The notes: generated by a model not told the origin, from the sequence alone. 21,558 nt of DNA from Bacteroidota bacterium (GCA_002686705.1 NYYH01000032.1:1-21558), one strand, 5' to 3'. Shown: positions 1 to 7,038, numbered from the stretch's first letter. Made by a program: numbers and translations.

Positions 1-34
1 TGGTTATAAATTTATGAATTCTGTCCATAAAGAT

Positions 35-427
35 TTAAACCAATCTGTCCAAATTAGGGTGAAGACTTACACTAGTTTGAAGATGGGGAGCGACTAGTGA
101 ATTATTTGTCGATTTTCTATTTTTAACAATATGTTTAATCGCAAGTATTGGATGTTTAAAAATCATTCGTGGACCTGCATATCGCATGATGGTTTTTATT
201 TCGTCACGGTATTTCTTTTTATAACAGTGAACAGGGCATTTTTCGCAAGAAGGTTTATTCAAACCAAAAACACATTTATCTATGCGCAATAACGCATAGT
301 TCAACAATGTACTACAACTTTCGCATAGTTCATTCTTACGCGTATTATGATGAGACCTGCAATAAATACCAATCATTGCACTAACAGTCTTCTTTTCATT
401 ATCTATTTTATTCCTGAGTCTGCTCAT
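35..427 (-). CDS. ygbA: YgbA-family (nitrous oxide-stimulated promoter family) protein
   Basis: This 130-residue protein resembles Escherichia coli YgbA, a family annotated as 'nitrous oxide-stimulated promoter' and linked in enterobacteria to the NsrR nitric-oxide response. Visible family hallmarks are YCRSHH (residues 22-27), a CxxC at C35/C38, C52 within a DKCVFG segment, the C61-x2-C64-x3-C68 cluster in CEKCPVHCYK, and the following MRYAGPRMIFKHPILAIKH block. Seven cysteines make metal or Fe-S binding plausible, but that is inference. The tail after about residue 105 is low in conservation signal. The gene stands alone, divergent from rlmN, with a large inverted repeat upstream. A TATTTTTG -7-like box (minus strand, 443-436) lies only 8 nt before the ATG, which would give an almost leaderless mRNA; no -33 element accompanies it. 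The family assignment is confident; the biochemical role is unknown. Confidence 0.85.
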   Translation of the reverse strand: MSRLRNKIDNEKKTVSAMIGIYCRSHHNTRKNELCESCSTLLNYALLRIDKCVFGLNKPSCEKCPVHCYKKKYRDEIKTIMRYAGPRMIFKHPILAIKHIVKNRKSTNNSLVAPHLQTSVSLHPNLDRLV

Positions 428-445
428 AAAGTTTGCAAAAATATA

Positions 446-621
446 TTAAACCCAGAATATGCATTAGAAAATCTATTATAAACTACAATTACAGCAAAAT
501 ATACCACTTCGTTAAGCTTTGAAGCCTCACCATAGCGATGCTATGCTTTCATTTCAAAACTTTATATTTTATCGTACTTGTAGTCCTCATTACGAAGTTC
601 TAATGCATAATCAGGGTTAAA
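446..621. repeat. Large imperfect inverted repeat (MITE-like or cruciform element)
   Basis: Most of the 291-bp gap between ygbA and rlmN is symmetric. Outer arms 446-469 and 598-621 are complementary apart from a few mismatches. Inner arms 483-503 and 563-583 match at 17 of 21 positions. A perfect 6-bp stem (catagc/gctatg) with a 3-nt loop sits at 531-545. A further pair, acttcgt (506-512) and acgaagt (592-598), crosses the inner pairing, so alternative folds are possible. A near-palindrome gggttaaaccc (614-624) marks the right edge. No ORF is present. It looks like a dispersed intergenic repeat, but copy number cannot be judged from one window. Confidence 0.7.
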
Positions 622-677
622 CCCAATAAGAACCATATGTCAGAAATAAATATTCTAAGAATCACCTGGTTTTTTTA

Positions 678-685
678 TAATTTTG
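678..685 (+). promoter_or_regulatory. Possible -7 box upstream of rlmN
   Basis: TAATTTTG fits the Bacteroidota TAnnTTTG -7 consensus and would place the transcription start about 25 nt before the rlmN ATG. No TTG is found at the expected -33 position, so this is a weak call in AT-rich DNA. Confidence 0.3.
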
Positions 686-718
686 TGACTTAATTTCCTG
701 CCTTTAATCTGTCTTTTT

Positions 719-1741
719 ATGAAAGAAAAACTATTTGGTAAAACGCTGGAGCAGCTACAAATCATAATAGCTGAAATGGGTTTGCCAAAATTTACCGCTA
801 GGCAAATTACAGATTGGCTTTATAAGAAGGATATAACATCAATTGACGAGATGAGCAATCTGTCAAAAACAGCGCGATTTAAATTATCTGAAAAATATTT
901 ATTCGGACTTCAGACACCATCAGCAATTCAAACTTCAACTGATGGCACAAAAAAATACCTTTTTAATATTGATAATGCAGGAGCAGTTGAATCGGCTTTT
1001 ATTCCAGAAACTAAAAGAAATACTTTGTGTTTATCGACGCAGGTAGGATGTAAAATGAGATGTCTATTTTGCATGACGGGCCGTCAGGGGCTCAAATCAA
1101 ATCTTACAGCAGGTGAGATCCTTAACCAAATACGAAGTTTGCCTGAGCGCCATGAAATTACTAATCTGGTGTATATGGGAATGGGAGAACCAATGGACAA
1201 TCTTGAGGAGGTAATGCAGAGTTTAGAAATACTTACTGCTGAATGGGGGTTTGGCTGGAGTAAAAGAAGAATTACCGTAAGTACAATTGGAATCGTTCCA
1301 GCTATTAAGAATTTTCTGGAAAATAGTGAATGTCATCTTGCGGTTAGTTTACACACACCATTTGAAGCCGAGCGTAGTATGTTAATGCCTGTTAGTCATG
1401 TTCATTCAATTAACGACATCATTTCTGAAATTAAACTACATGATATTGGACGGCAAAGAAGAATATCTTTCGAGTATATTGTATTTGGAGGCATAAACGA
1501 TTCTCCTAAACATGTTAAGGAACTTGCAAAAATCTTAAATGGTATAAAGTGTAGGATAAACCTGATAAGGTTTCATCCAATCCCAAAAACTCAACTACCA
1601 GGAACAAACGAAAAACGACTTCAAGAGTTTCGAGAAGCGTTAATCGATAAAGGAATAATAACTACAATTAGAGCATCTCGCGGACAAGACATTGATGCGG
1701 CTTGTGGATTACTTTCTACAAAAAAAGAGGGAGGCGAATAA
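719..1741 (+). CDS. rlmN: 23S rRNA (adenine(2503)-C2)-methyltransferase RlmN
   Basis: This is a radical-SAM enzyme that methylates C2 of A2503 in 23S rRNA, and in studied bacteria also A37 of certain tRNAs, in the cytoplasm. The 340-residue length is normal for the family. The radical-SAM cluster motif CxxxCxxC is C111, C115 and C118 in CKMRCLFC, followed by MTGRQG. The SAM-binding GMGEP motif lies near residues 155-159. The conserved C-terminal RASRGQDIDAACGQL-like block contains C329, which corresponds to the methyl-carrying cysteine of the family. The N-terminal helical domain with FxxKQITDWLY-like residues is also present. The ATG at 719 gives the expected N-terminus. The next gene begins 34 nt after the stop on the same strand, so the two may share a transcript. 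Confidence 0.97.
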   Translation: MKEKLFGKTLEQLQIIIAEMGLPKFTARQITDWLYKKDITSIDEMSNLSKTARFKLSEKYLFGLQTPSAIQTSTDGTKKYLFNIDNAGAVESAFIPETKRNTLCLSTQVGCKMRCLFCMTGRQGLKSNLTAGEILNQIRSLPERHEITNLVYMGMGEPMDNLEEVMQSLEILTAEWGFGWSKRRITVSTIGIVPAIKNFLENSECHLAVSLHTPFEAERSMLMPVSHVHSINDIISEIKLHDIGRQRRISFEYIVFGGINDSPKHVKELAKILNGIKCRINLIRFHPIPKTQLPGTNEKRLQEFREALIDKGIITTIRASRGQDIDAACGLLSTKKEGGE

Positions 1742-1775
1742 TTTCTCTTATTTTTGTTATTATAATAGTTTTCAG

Positions 1776-2843
1776 ATGAATAAAATAAATAAAGGATTTG
1801 CCAGCGACAATTGGTCGGGTGTTTGTCCTGAAATAATGATGGCCCTTAATGAGGTTAATGAAGGACATTTATTTGCTTACGGTGAAGGAAATGAACAAGT
1901 CTCAGAACTGGCGTTTGCAAAGTTCAAGGAATATTTTGGTGAAGACATTGCTGTTTTCTTTGTTTACAACGGCACAGCTGCAAACGTTCTGGGGATTAGT
2001 CATATTATGAATTCTTATCATGCTGTAGTTACTGCTTCAACTGCACATTTAAATGAAGATGAGTGTGGTGCACCGGAGAAATTTATTGGAACAAAAATTT
2101 TGGAGATCCATACCGAAAATGGAAAAATACACCCTGGTCAGATAGAACCATTTTTGAACAGCATTGGGTTTCAACATCATTCCCAGCCAAAAGTTATCTC
2201 AATATCGCAAGTTACCGAAATGGGAACTATATATACTCCATCAGAGATTAAAGAATTGGCTGACTTTGCTCATAACAACAATATGTATTTACATATGGAT
2301 GGTGCACGAATTAGTAATGCGGTGGTTGCTCTTAATACCGACTTTAAAAGTATTACGACACATGCTGGAGTGGATATCCTTTCATTCGGAGGTACTAAAA
2401 ACGGTTTGATGTTCGGAGAAGTAGTAGTATTTTTCAACAAAGAGTTGGCGATTGAATTTGAATATGCACGTAAGCAGGGAATGCAACTTCATTCTAAAAT
2501 GCGTTTTATTGCCGCACAATTTACTCGTTTTTTAACTGATAATCTTTGGGAAAGCAACGCAAGAATCGCAAATGAGATGGCAAAAAAATTAGCTGTTGAG
2601 ATAAAGAACTTCTCACAAATTATTATATCACAACCGGTTGAAGCAAATGGAATTTTTGTTTACATGCCTGCTGATTTAATCCCAAAGCTGCAGGAACAAT
2701 ACTTTTTTCACATATGGAATGAATCTCCACAGGTTGAAGGAAATACAAACACAGGTTTTAAAGAGGTGCGATTGATGTGTTCTTGGGATACAACTGAGGA
2801 AGATATTAACGGGTTTGTTAATCTTATCAAAGATAGTTTATAG
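1776..2843 (+). CDS. ltaE: Low-specificity threonine aldolase (PLP-dependent)
   Basis: The 355-residue protein belongs to the beta-eliminating lyase/threonine aldolase family, which cleaves L-threonine or L-allo-threonine to glycine and acetaldehyde using pyridoxal phosphate. Landmarks are the N-terminal FASDNWSGVCPEIM segment, the YGEGNEQVSEL stretch, HMDGARISNA (the conserved aspartate and arginine that hold the cofactor), and SFGGTKNG with the probable Schiff-base lysine K208. The reading frame is open back to 1692, but that would add 28 unrelated residues overlapping rlmN. The ATG at 1776 starts right at the conserved FASDN block and is preferred. The gene converges on gatD with only 6 nt between the two stop codons. 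Confidence 0.9.
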   Translation: MNKINKGFASDNWSGVCPEIMMALNEVNEGHLFAYGEGNEQVSELAFAKFKEYFGEDIAVFFVYNGTAANVLGISHIMNSYHAVVTASTAHLNEDECGAPEKFIGTKILEIHTENGKIHPGQIEPFLNSIGFQHHSQPKVISISQVTEMGTIYTPSEIKELADFAHNNNMYLHMDGARISNAVVALNTDFKSITTHAGVDILSFGGTKNGLMFGEVVVFFNKELAIEFEYARKQGMQLHSKMRFIAAQFTRFLTDNLWESNARIANEMAKKLAVEIKNFSQIIISQPVEANGIFVYMPADLIPKLQEQYFFHIWNESPQVEGNTNTGFKEVRLMCSWDTTEEDINGFVNLIKDSL

Positions 2844-2849
2844 CAAATA

Positions 2850-4235
2850 TTACTTATGCACGTTTTTAATAAACTCTTCTACTTCTGGAATCCCACCCTG
2901 ATAAACAAGATAACCGTTGTATGGTTCACGATTTGTGATTTCGTCGTTTATGGGAGTAAGCATCATTCGCTTAACCTCTTCAGGATCTTCTGTTTGACCT
3001 AATATCCAACTTAACTTAACCCAGGCAACTTCGGGTAACATATTTCCCGCTGGGATAATACCCTTTGCCATCATATCACGACCCGTATCATATACAAACA
3101 TGTGAACATAGCCCCAGAGTGTTTGCAGAGTCATAAACATGTGAACTCCTTTTTCATGAGCCCTCTCAATTGCCGGATATAACTCTTTATTTACATGACC
3201 CAATCCAGTGCCAACAATAATAATCCCCTTATAGCCTTTTTCCACAAGAGCATCTATTGTGTCCGGCGACATGCCAGGATAATAATAAAGCATTGTTACT
3301 TTTTTATTGAAATAAGGTAATATCTTGACATTCTTATCAGCTCGGCGTTTATTATAATTTTTCTTTATTGGAATTATCTCTTTTCTACTAATTGTAGCTA
3401 GCGGAGTATCACCAATTGTTCGGAAAGTGGACCTGTAAGATGAGTGCATTTTTCGCACTCTAGTACCTTTGTGTAATAATCCATATTCATCAGATGTTGG
3501 CCCAAACATACAAACTTGTACTTCAGCAATGTCTGAATGTCCTGCAGCTTTCATTGCATGCATAAGGTTAAGCGCAGCATCAGAACTGGGCCGGTCTGAT
3601 GACCTTTGTGAACCAACCAAAACAACAGGTATAGGCAAATTCTGACACATAAAAGTTAAAGCGGCTCCTGTATGATGTAATGTGTCTGTTCCATGACCAA
3701 TAACTATTCCATCAATTCCTTTCTCAATTTCTTTACCAATTGCTTTAGCTAATGCGATGTATTGCTTGGGTCCCATATTCTCACTGAAAACAGCAAAAAT
3801 CTTCTCTGTTTCCAGATTACAAATATCGGCTAGCTCTGGCACAGCACCGTAGAGCTCACCTGGTGAAAATGCTGGTATAACTGCACCTGTACGATAATCA
3901 AGCCTTGACGCAATGGTGCCTCCCGTGCCAAATAGTTTAACATTTGGTAATCCGGGTGTCATAGGGAACTCCTTTTCTGGAATTTTATAATTGGCTTTTT
4001 TGTACCCGGTTTCTTTCATGCTTGTGATTGTCCCCGTGTCGATACCAATATTATAGCCAGTAACTATTTTAATGACAATATGTGTTTCATCATCATTTTC
4101 AGATCGTGGTAATACGGTTCCTTCAAAAGTGCCACGCGTAGTTTTGGCAATAACCGTTCCCCAAACACGTACTTTATATTTTTTTAATAAGTCTAGTGCC
4201 TCTCCTTTGTATCCCTGAAATATATCGTTATCCAT
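2850..4235 (-). CDS. gatD: Glu-tRNA(Gln) amidotransferase subunit D (archaeal-type GatD)
   Basis: GatD is the asparaginase-like subunit that releases ammonia for GatE, which uses it to convert Glu-tRNA(Gln) to Gln-tRNA(Gln). The 461-residue protein has an N-terminal small beta domain (about residues 1-85, with VRVWGTVIAKTTRGTFEGTVLPR) that plain L-asparaginases lack, and then the amidohydrolase domain. Catalytic residues are visible: T107 in FGTGGTIAS, T183 and D184 in GHGTDT, and K262 in RVRKMHSS. The GSQRSSDRPSSDA block is also typical. GatDE is classically the archaeal pathway, so its presence in a Bacteroidota-like genome is notable. The ATG at 4235 lies in a 38-bp segment duplicated at 5062-5099, where the original start overlapped the gatE stop. 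The gene remains full length after the insertion upstream of it. Confidence 0.93.
   Translation of the reverse strand: MDNDIFQGYKGEALDLLKKYKVRVWGTVIAKTTRGTFEGTVLPRSENDDETHIVIKIVTGYNIGIDTGTITSMKETGYKKANYKIPEKEFPMTPGLPNVKLFGTGGTIASRLDYRTGAVIPAFSPGELYGAVPELADICNLETEKIFAVFSENMGPKQYIALAKAIGKEIEKGIDGIVIGHGTDTLHHTGAALTFMCQNLPIPVVLVGSQRSSDRPSSDAALNLMHAMKAAGHSDIAEVQVCMFGPTSDEYGLLHKGTRVRKMHSSYRSTFRTIGDTPLATISRKEIIPIKKNYNKRRADKNVKILPYFNKKVTMLYYYPGMSPDTIDALVEKGYKGIIIVGTGLGHVNKELYPAIERAHEKGVHMFMTLQTLWGYVHMFVYDTGRDMMAKGIIPAGNMLPEVAWVKLSWILGQTEDPEEVKRMMLTPINDEITNREPYNGYLVYQGGIPEVEEFIKNVHK
4198..4235. repeat. 38-bp direct repeat, copy A (functional gatD 5' end)
   Basis: This segment encodes the first residues of gatD (MDNDIFQGYKGEA) on the minus strand. 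It matches 5062-5099 at 37 of 38 bases (the single difference is at 4227 versus 5091). Similarity stops abruptly on both sides. The two copies bracket the inserted DNA at 4236-5061. Confidence 0.95.
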
Positions 4236-4258
4236 TATATTGGTTTTATTATCAATTA

Positions 4259-4299
4259 TTTTGATTTAAGAACAAGGAATGTCAATTAACGAATTCAGA
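4259..4299 (+). repeat. Left-arm repeat unit 1
   Basis: It begins ttttgatttaagaacaagga and continues with an aattaacgaattcaga-like stretch. The same left-arm unit recurs in direct orientation at 4794-4833 and 4966-5008. Its gaacaaggaa (4270-4279) is the inverse of ttccttgttc at 4714-4723, so units 1 and 2 enclose the four-helix-bundle gene. Confidence 0.85.
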
Positions 4300-4319
4300 T
4301 TAAAATGGAATAAAAACTT

Positions 4320-4682
4320 TCATGCCTTCAAATTCTTTTGAGCTGTTTCAACACTTTTTACAAAAATTGATATTAATTCGTCATTCTCTTTTTTTGCAGA
4401 AATTATTTTAGTTTCAGCACTGTATAATAATGTTCTATGGATTATTTTGAGGCATATAAGTGTTTCCCTCAATTCTTTCAATACAACCTTCATTTTGTGA
4501 ATAAAGTCCTTTCTTGACTCCCCACTTTGTGCTTCACCATAATTTAATGCAACAGATGTTCCAGAGCGAACCAATTGGCCTGAAAGATGATTCCCCGCTT
4601 TTGAGTTTGGCATTTCGTTTACAATTTCTATTATTAATACAGAAAATTCAACTAATCGCTCTTCTAAATCAAATTTATTCAT
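4320..4682 (-). CDS. Four-helix-bundle protein, 23S rRNA IVS (S23) family
   Basis: The 120-residue protein matches the four-helix-bundle family first noticed as ORFs inside 23S rRNA intervening sequences, related in fold to the Avd accessory protein of diversity-generating retroelements. Typical features are the N-terminal DLEERLVEFSVLIIEIV helix, the HLSGQLVRSGTSVALNYGEAQ block, and ESRKDFIHKMKVVLKELRET leading to two further helices. It is predicted to be all alpha, with no signal peptide or membrane segment. Biochemical function is not established for stand-alone members. The start ATG at 4682 lies 5 nt from the end of a 45-bp repeat, and the stop is about 20 nt from the partner repeat, so the gene fills the interior of a repeat pair. 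It lies in the same direction as gatE and gatD, between them, and is probably a passenger of the insertion rather than part of the amidotransferase operon. Confidence 0.85.
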   Translation of the reverse strand: MNKFDLEERLVEFSVLIIEIVNEMPNSKAGNHLSGQLVRSGTSVALNYGEAQSGESRKDFIHKMKVVLKELRETLICLKIIHRTLLYSAETKIISAKKENDELISIFVKSVETAQKNLKA

Positions 4683-4687
4683 TTCGC

Positions 4688-4732
4688 TTTAAATCAAAAA
4701 TCAAAAATCGATGTTCCTTGTTCGATATTCAA
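4688..4732 (+). repeat. Right-arm repeat unit 2 (45 bp)
   Basis: It is identical to 5012-5056 at 44 of 45 positions. It contains an aaatcaaaaatcaaaaatcg stretch followed by gttccttgttcgatattcaa. The gttccttgttc core (4713-4723) is the inverse of the left-arm core. It directly precedes the start codon of the four-helix-bundle gene. Confidence 0.9.
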
Positions 4733-4793
4733 TTTTTATTAAACAACCTTTTCGATACTATTTCGTTATAATTATAAATAATTAATATTACTT

Positions 4794-4902
4794 TTTTGAT
4801 TTAAGAACAAGGAACACAAATTAACGAATTTAGTTTTTATATCTTATCTCAGCAATCGTTAATCCCTGCCTGACCGGCAGGCAGGCTTGTTCGATATTCA
4901 AA
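4794..4902. repeat. Empty inverted-repeat unit with nested GC hairpin
   Basis: The left arm (gaacaaggaac core, 4805-4815) and a right arm (cttgttcgatattcaaat, 4886 onward) enclose no gene. Part of the expected right-arm core is replaced by a GC-rich hairpin at 4865-4885 with perfect 8-bp arms (cctgcctg/caggcagg) and a 5-nt loop. In such AT-rich DNA this stands out as a separate nested repeat. No U-run follows it, so it is not a standard terminator. Confidence 0.7.
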
Positions 4903-4965
4903 TCCTACACTGCAATTATATCTTTAAACAATTTTATTCTTCTTTTAATTTTTTGTTTTCAATTA

Positions 4966-5056
4966 TTTTGATTTAAGAACAAGGAACACCGATCAACGAA
5001 CTTCGATTGCATTTAAATCAAAAATCAAAAATCGAGGTTCCTTGTTCGATATTCAA
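4966..5056. repeat. Empty inverted-repeat unit, shortest form
   Basis: The left arm 4966-5008 and right arm 5012-5056 lie almost back to back, with perfect 11-bp cores gaacaaggaac (4977-4987) and gttccttgttc (5037-5047). The right arm is nearly identical to that next to the four-helix-bundle gene. The unit resembles a non-autonomous, MITE-like derivative and ends about 5 nt before the copy-B direct repeat. Confidence 0.85.
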
Positions 5057-5099
5057 AATGCGCCTCTCCTTTGTATCCCTGAAATATATCATTATCCAT
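5025..5099 (-). pseudogene. Truncated 5' remnant of gatD
   Basis: The ATG at 5099 overlaps the gatE stop as ATGGATAA, and the frame reads MDNDIFQGYKGEA as in gatD. It then runs into the inserted repeat and stops after 24 residues (TGA at 5027-5025). It marks the original gatE-gatD junction. Ribosomes finishing gatE could still restart here and make a short peptide, but no function is suggested. Confidence 0.85.
5062..5099. repeat. 38-bp direct repeat, copy B (ancestral gatE/gatD junction)
   Basis: This is the partner of 4198-4235, with one mismatch. On the minus strand it holds the last bases of gatE, including its TAA stop, and the first 13 codons of a broken gatD. This copy shows the ancestral overlap of the two genes. 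Confidence 0.95.
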
Positions 5100-7038
5100 A
5101 ATGAATCTCTTTACTTAATTCGGTTAAATTTACATTTCCCAGAGCAATATTTCTTAATTTTCCCATAATCCAATCTTTAAGGTCTGGTTCAGATATGGCA
5201 TCCTTGCCTTCTGCAAATTTTTCATAAAGTAATGGCAATTTCGAAAGAATTGCGTCTTTAGAGTGTTTTTTAAAATTAATACTTGTAAGAATTGATTCAA
5301 AATCCATCTTTGGATGTTCAATCATATCTGGCAGCATCTTTTCTGCTAACTCATACTGAATGCCTTTTTTGTTGAGAAATCTAAAAAGTTTATATACCTG
5401 ATCATAGTCAAATTTCTCAGGCCCTTTATAATGACCTTCGGCAAACTTAACTACATGCCCGAAAAAAGTACCCACGTATGAGGGAAGTATGTCTAGTTCA
5501 TTTACAATTCTAGCAATTATCGGGAACAGGTTTTTGGAAAAAATATAAGTATATACACCTTCCGGGACTTTCCATTTCTTCAGATGTTTATAATTATCAA
5601 TCACATCTTGTGGAAGGGTCGCTCTAAGGGTTTCAATATAATCAGCTGCTAAGGGGATCGGTGCAGAATCAGTATCAGGATACATGCGGTCAGCACCAGG
5701 CAATACTCGTTCAAAAATAGTTGTGCCATCTTCAAATGATTTTCTTGTCTCTTCAGGCACACCAACCATTGCCATTTTGCATCTTTCCTCTATCGTTTCT
5801 ATTGCAGTTTGCATATCAACTTCATCTCCCCAAATAACTAACTGTGCATCACCAGTTTTTGAATTAAGTAGTTTTCTAATATTATCCCAACTACTTTTGC
5901 TTATTTTAGGTTCAAACTCTTCGGTGTGCATCATATTAGGCCTATCTAGACATGCAATAACTTTAAGTCTGTGAATAAATTCATCTGCAAACATTTGTCC
6001 GGGTTGAGTGAAATGTGATAGAACTCCTTCAAAATTAGGTAGATTAATAGCAATGATTTGTTCTTTTCCTGCTACCTCAGGTGTATTAACTAGCTCTTCA
6101 TTCAGTATTTTGTGACTCGTTTTCCAATTATCGGGATTATCTATTTTGCTTTCAAGAATTTCTCTTATCTGTAAAAGTGCCCATTGCCTGAAAACTTCAT
6201 TATGAGTAAGTTCAGGAATCCATTTTGTATGTGCAACTCCTTTTATCTCAACACGACTTCCTCCTCTGCAACTCACATTTACATCCTGACGACCGGCCCC
6301 AATTCCTGTGCGAACTTTTCCGGTACTTCTGTTAAGAAAACGGATGTAATCGCAACCTTCCTTAACTTCATCGGGATTAGCGAAATCAGGGTAAGTTACC
6401 GTTTCGATTAAAGGCATTCCAAGTCTGTCAGTCTTAAAAGTTCGTATGTGACCAATGTCGGAGATCTCACGGCAAGAGTCTTCTTCAATACTTAGTTGAA
6501 TTAGTCTGATTTTTTTATTTGGAAGCGCTATTTCACCTTCAACACCCAGAATAGCCGTCCGTTGAAATCCTGTTGGAATACTGCCGTCTAAATACTGCTT
6601 ACGCGTAATATGCACCTCTCCTACAATGTTCAATTTCGATAATAATGAAATTTCCAAAGCTTTTTCCAGAGCATCCATATTTATTGGAAACGGAGGTGTG
6701 TCATCAACCTCGTATGTACAAGCATTTTCGTTGTTAATGCGGTAGATAATCTCTTTTTTTGTTTTAAACTCCATCAATGCAGTACCGTCATATTCACCTA
6801 GTTCACTAAGGGTTGGCCTCATATGACGAATCAATTCGGCATCGTAATTATCATTTTCGTTGTATATTCCTGCAGGACAATGGCAAAACAATTTTTCATC
6901 TGTAAGTAGTTGCTGATGAACTTCTAGCCCAGACATAAAACCCAATGAGTCATAGGTTTTTTGTGTGGCTTTAGTACGATCTACATAACCAACTTTCTTC
7001 TTGGTTTTATTATAATTTGACGTTGAATCAAAAATCAT
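5092..7038 (-). CDS. gatE: Glu-tRNA(Gln) amidotransferase subunit E (archaeal-type GatE)
   Basis: GatE activates Glu-tRNA(Gln) with ATP to a gamma-phosphoryl intermediate and transamidates it with ammonia from GatD. The GatB/GatE catalytic core is visible: GLEVHQQL at residues 37-44, a KLFCHCP segment at 49-55, MRPTLSELGEYDG, the DDTPPFP motif, RKQYLDGSIPTGFQRT and the GAGRQDVNVS segment. At 648 residues it is much longer than bacterial GatB (about 475-500). The excess includes an insert (about 340-435) in the place of the AspRS-like GAD domain of GatE, then LPGADRMYPDTDSAPIPL and a helical tail that would contact tRNA. The protein pairs with GatD from the next gene, and the two originally overlapped by 8 nt. 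No gatA or gatC is present nearby. Confidence 0.94.
   Translation of the reverse strand: MIFDSTSNYNKTKKKVGYVDRTKATQKTYDSLGFMSGLEVHQQLLTDEKLFCHCPAGIYNENDNYDAELIRHMRPTLSELGEYDGTALMEFKTKKEIIYRINNENACTYEVDDTPPFPINMDALEKALEISLLSKLNIVGEVHITRKQYLDGSIPTGFQRTAILGVEGEIALPNKKIRLIQLSIEEDSCREISDIGHIRTFKTDRLGMPLIETVTYPDFANPDEVKEGCDYIRFLNRSTGKVRTGIGAGRQDVNVSCRGGSRVEIKGVAHTKWIPELTHNEVFRQWALLQIREILESKIDNPDNWKTSHKILNEELVNTPEVAGKEQIIAINLPNFEGVLSHFTQPGQMFADEFIHRLKVIACLDRPNMMHTEEFEPKISKSSWDNIRKLLNSKTGDAQLVIWGDEVDMQTAIETIEERCKMAMVGVPEETRKSFEDGTTIFERVLPGADRMYPDTDSAPIPLAADYIETLRATLPQDVIDNYKHLKKWKVPEGVYTYIFSKNLFPIIARIVNELDILPSYVGTFFGHVVKFAEGHYKGPEKFDYDQVYKLFRFLNKKGIQYELAEKMLPDMIEHPKMDFESILTSINFKKHSKDAILSKLPLLYEKFAEGKDAISEPDLKDWIMGKLRNIALGNVNLTELSKEIHYG

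Larger units (their letters stand above)
4236..5061. mobile_element. Composite insertion between gatE and gatD
   Basis: This roughly 826-bp block separates gatE from gatD and is bounded by the 38-bp direct repeats. It consists of one inverted-repeat pair enclosing a four-helix-bundle gene (4259-4732), then two shorter inverted-repeat pairs without a gene (4794-4902 and 4966-5056). No transposase, integrase or reverse transcriptase is encoded. That it is mobile is inferred from the flanking duplication, the repeated termini, and the disruption of an otherwise overlapping gene pair. Target duplications of 38 bp are much longer than those of ordinary insertion sequences, so another mechanism, such as repair-linked duplication, is possible. 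Confidence 0.7.

Noticed and set aside
1692..1775. Upstream extension of the threonine aldolase reading frame
   Set aside because: It overlaps the end of rlmN and adds residues unlike the family; homology begins right after the ATG at 1776.
2850..4235. Plain L-asparaginase instead of GatD
   Set aside because: The N-terminal beta domain and the original overlap with gatE identify it as the amidotransferase subunit.
4865..4885. Rho-independent terminator
   Set aside because: The hairpin is strong but no T-run follows on either strand; it fits a nested repeat better.
4259..5056. CRISPR array
   Set aside because: The repeats are few, imperfect, in both orientations and irregularly spaced, and no cas gene is present.
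5092..7038. Bacterial GatB
   Set aside because: The protein is about 150 residues too long, contains a GAD-like insert, and has no gatA or gatC nearby.
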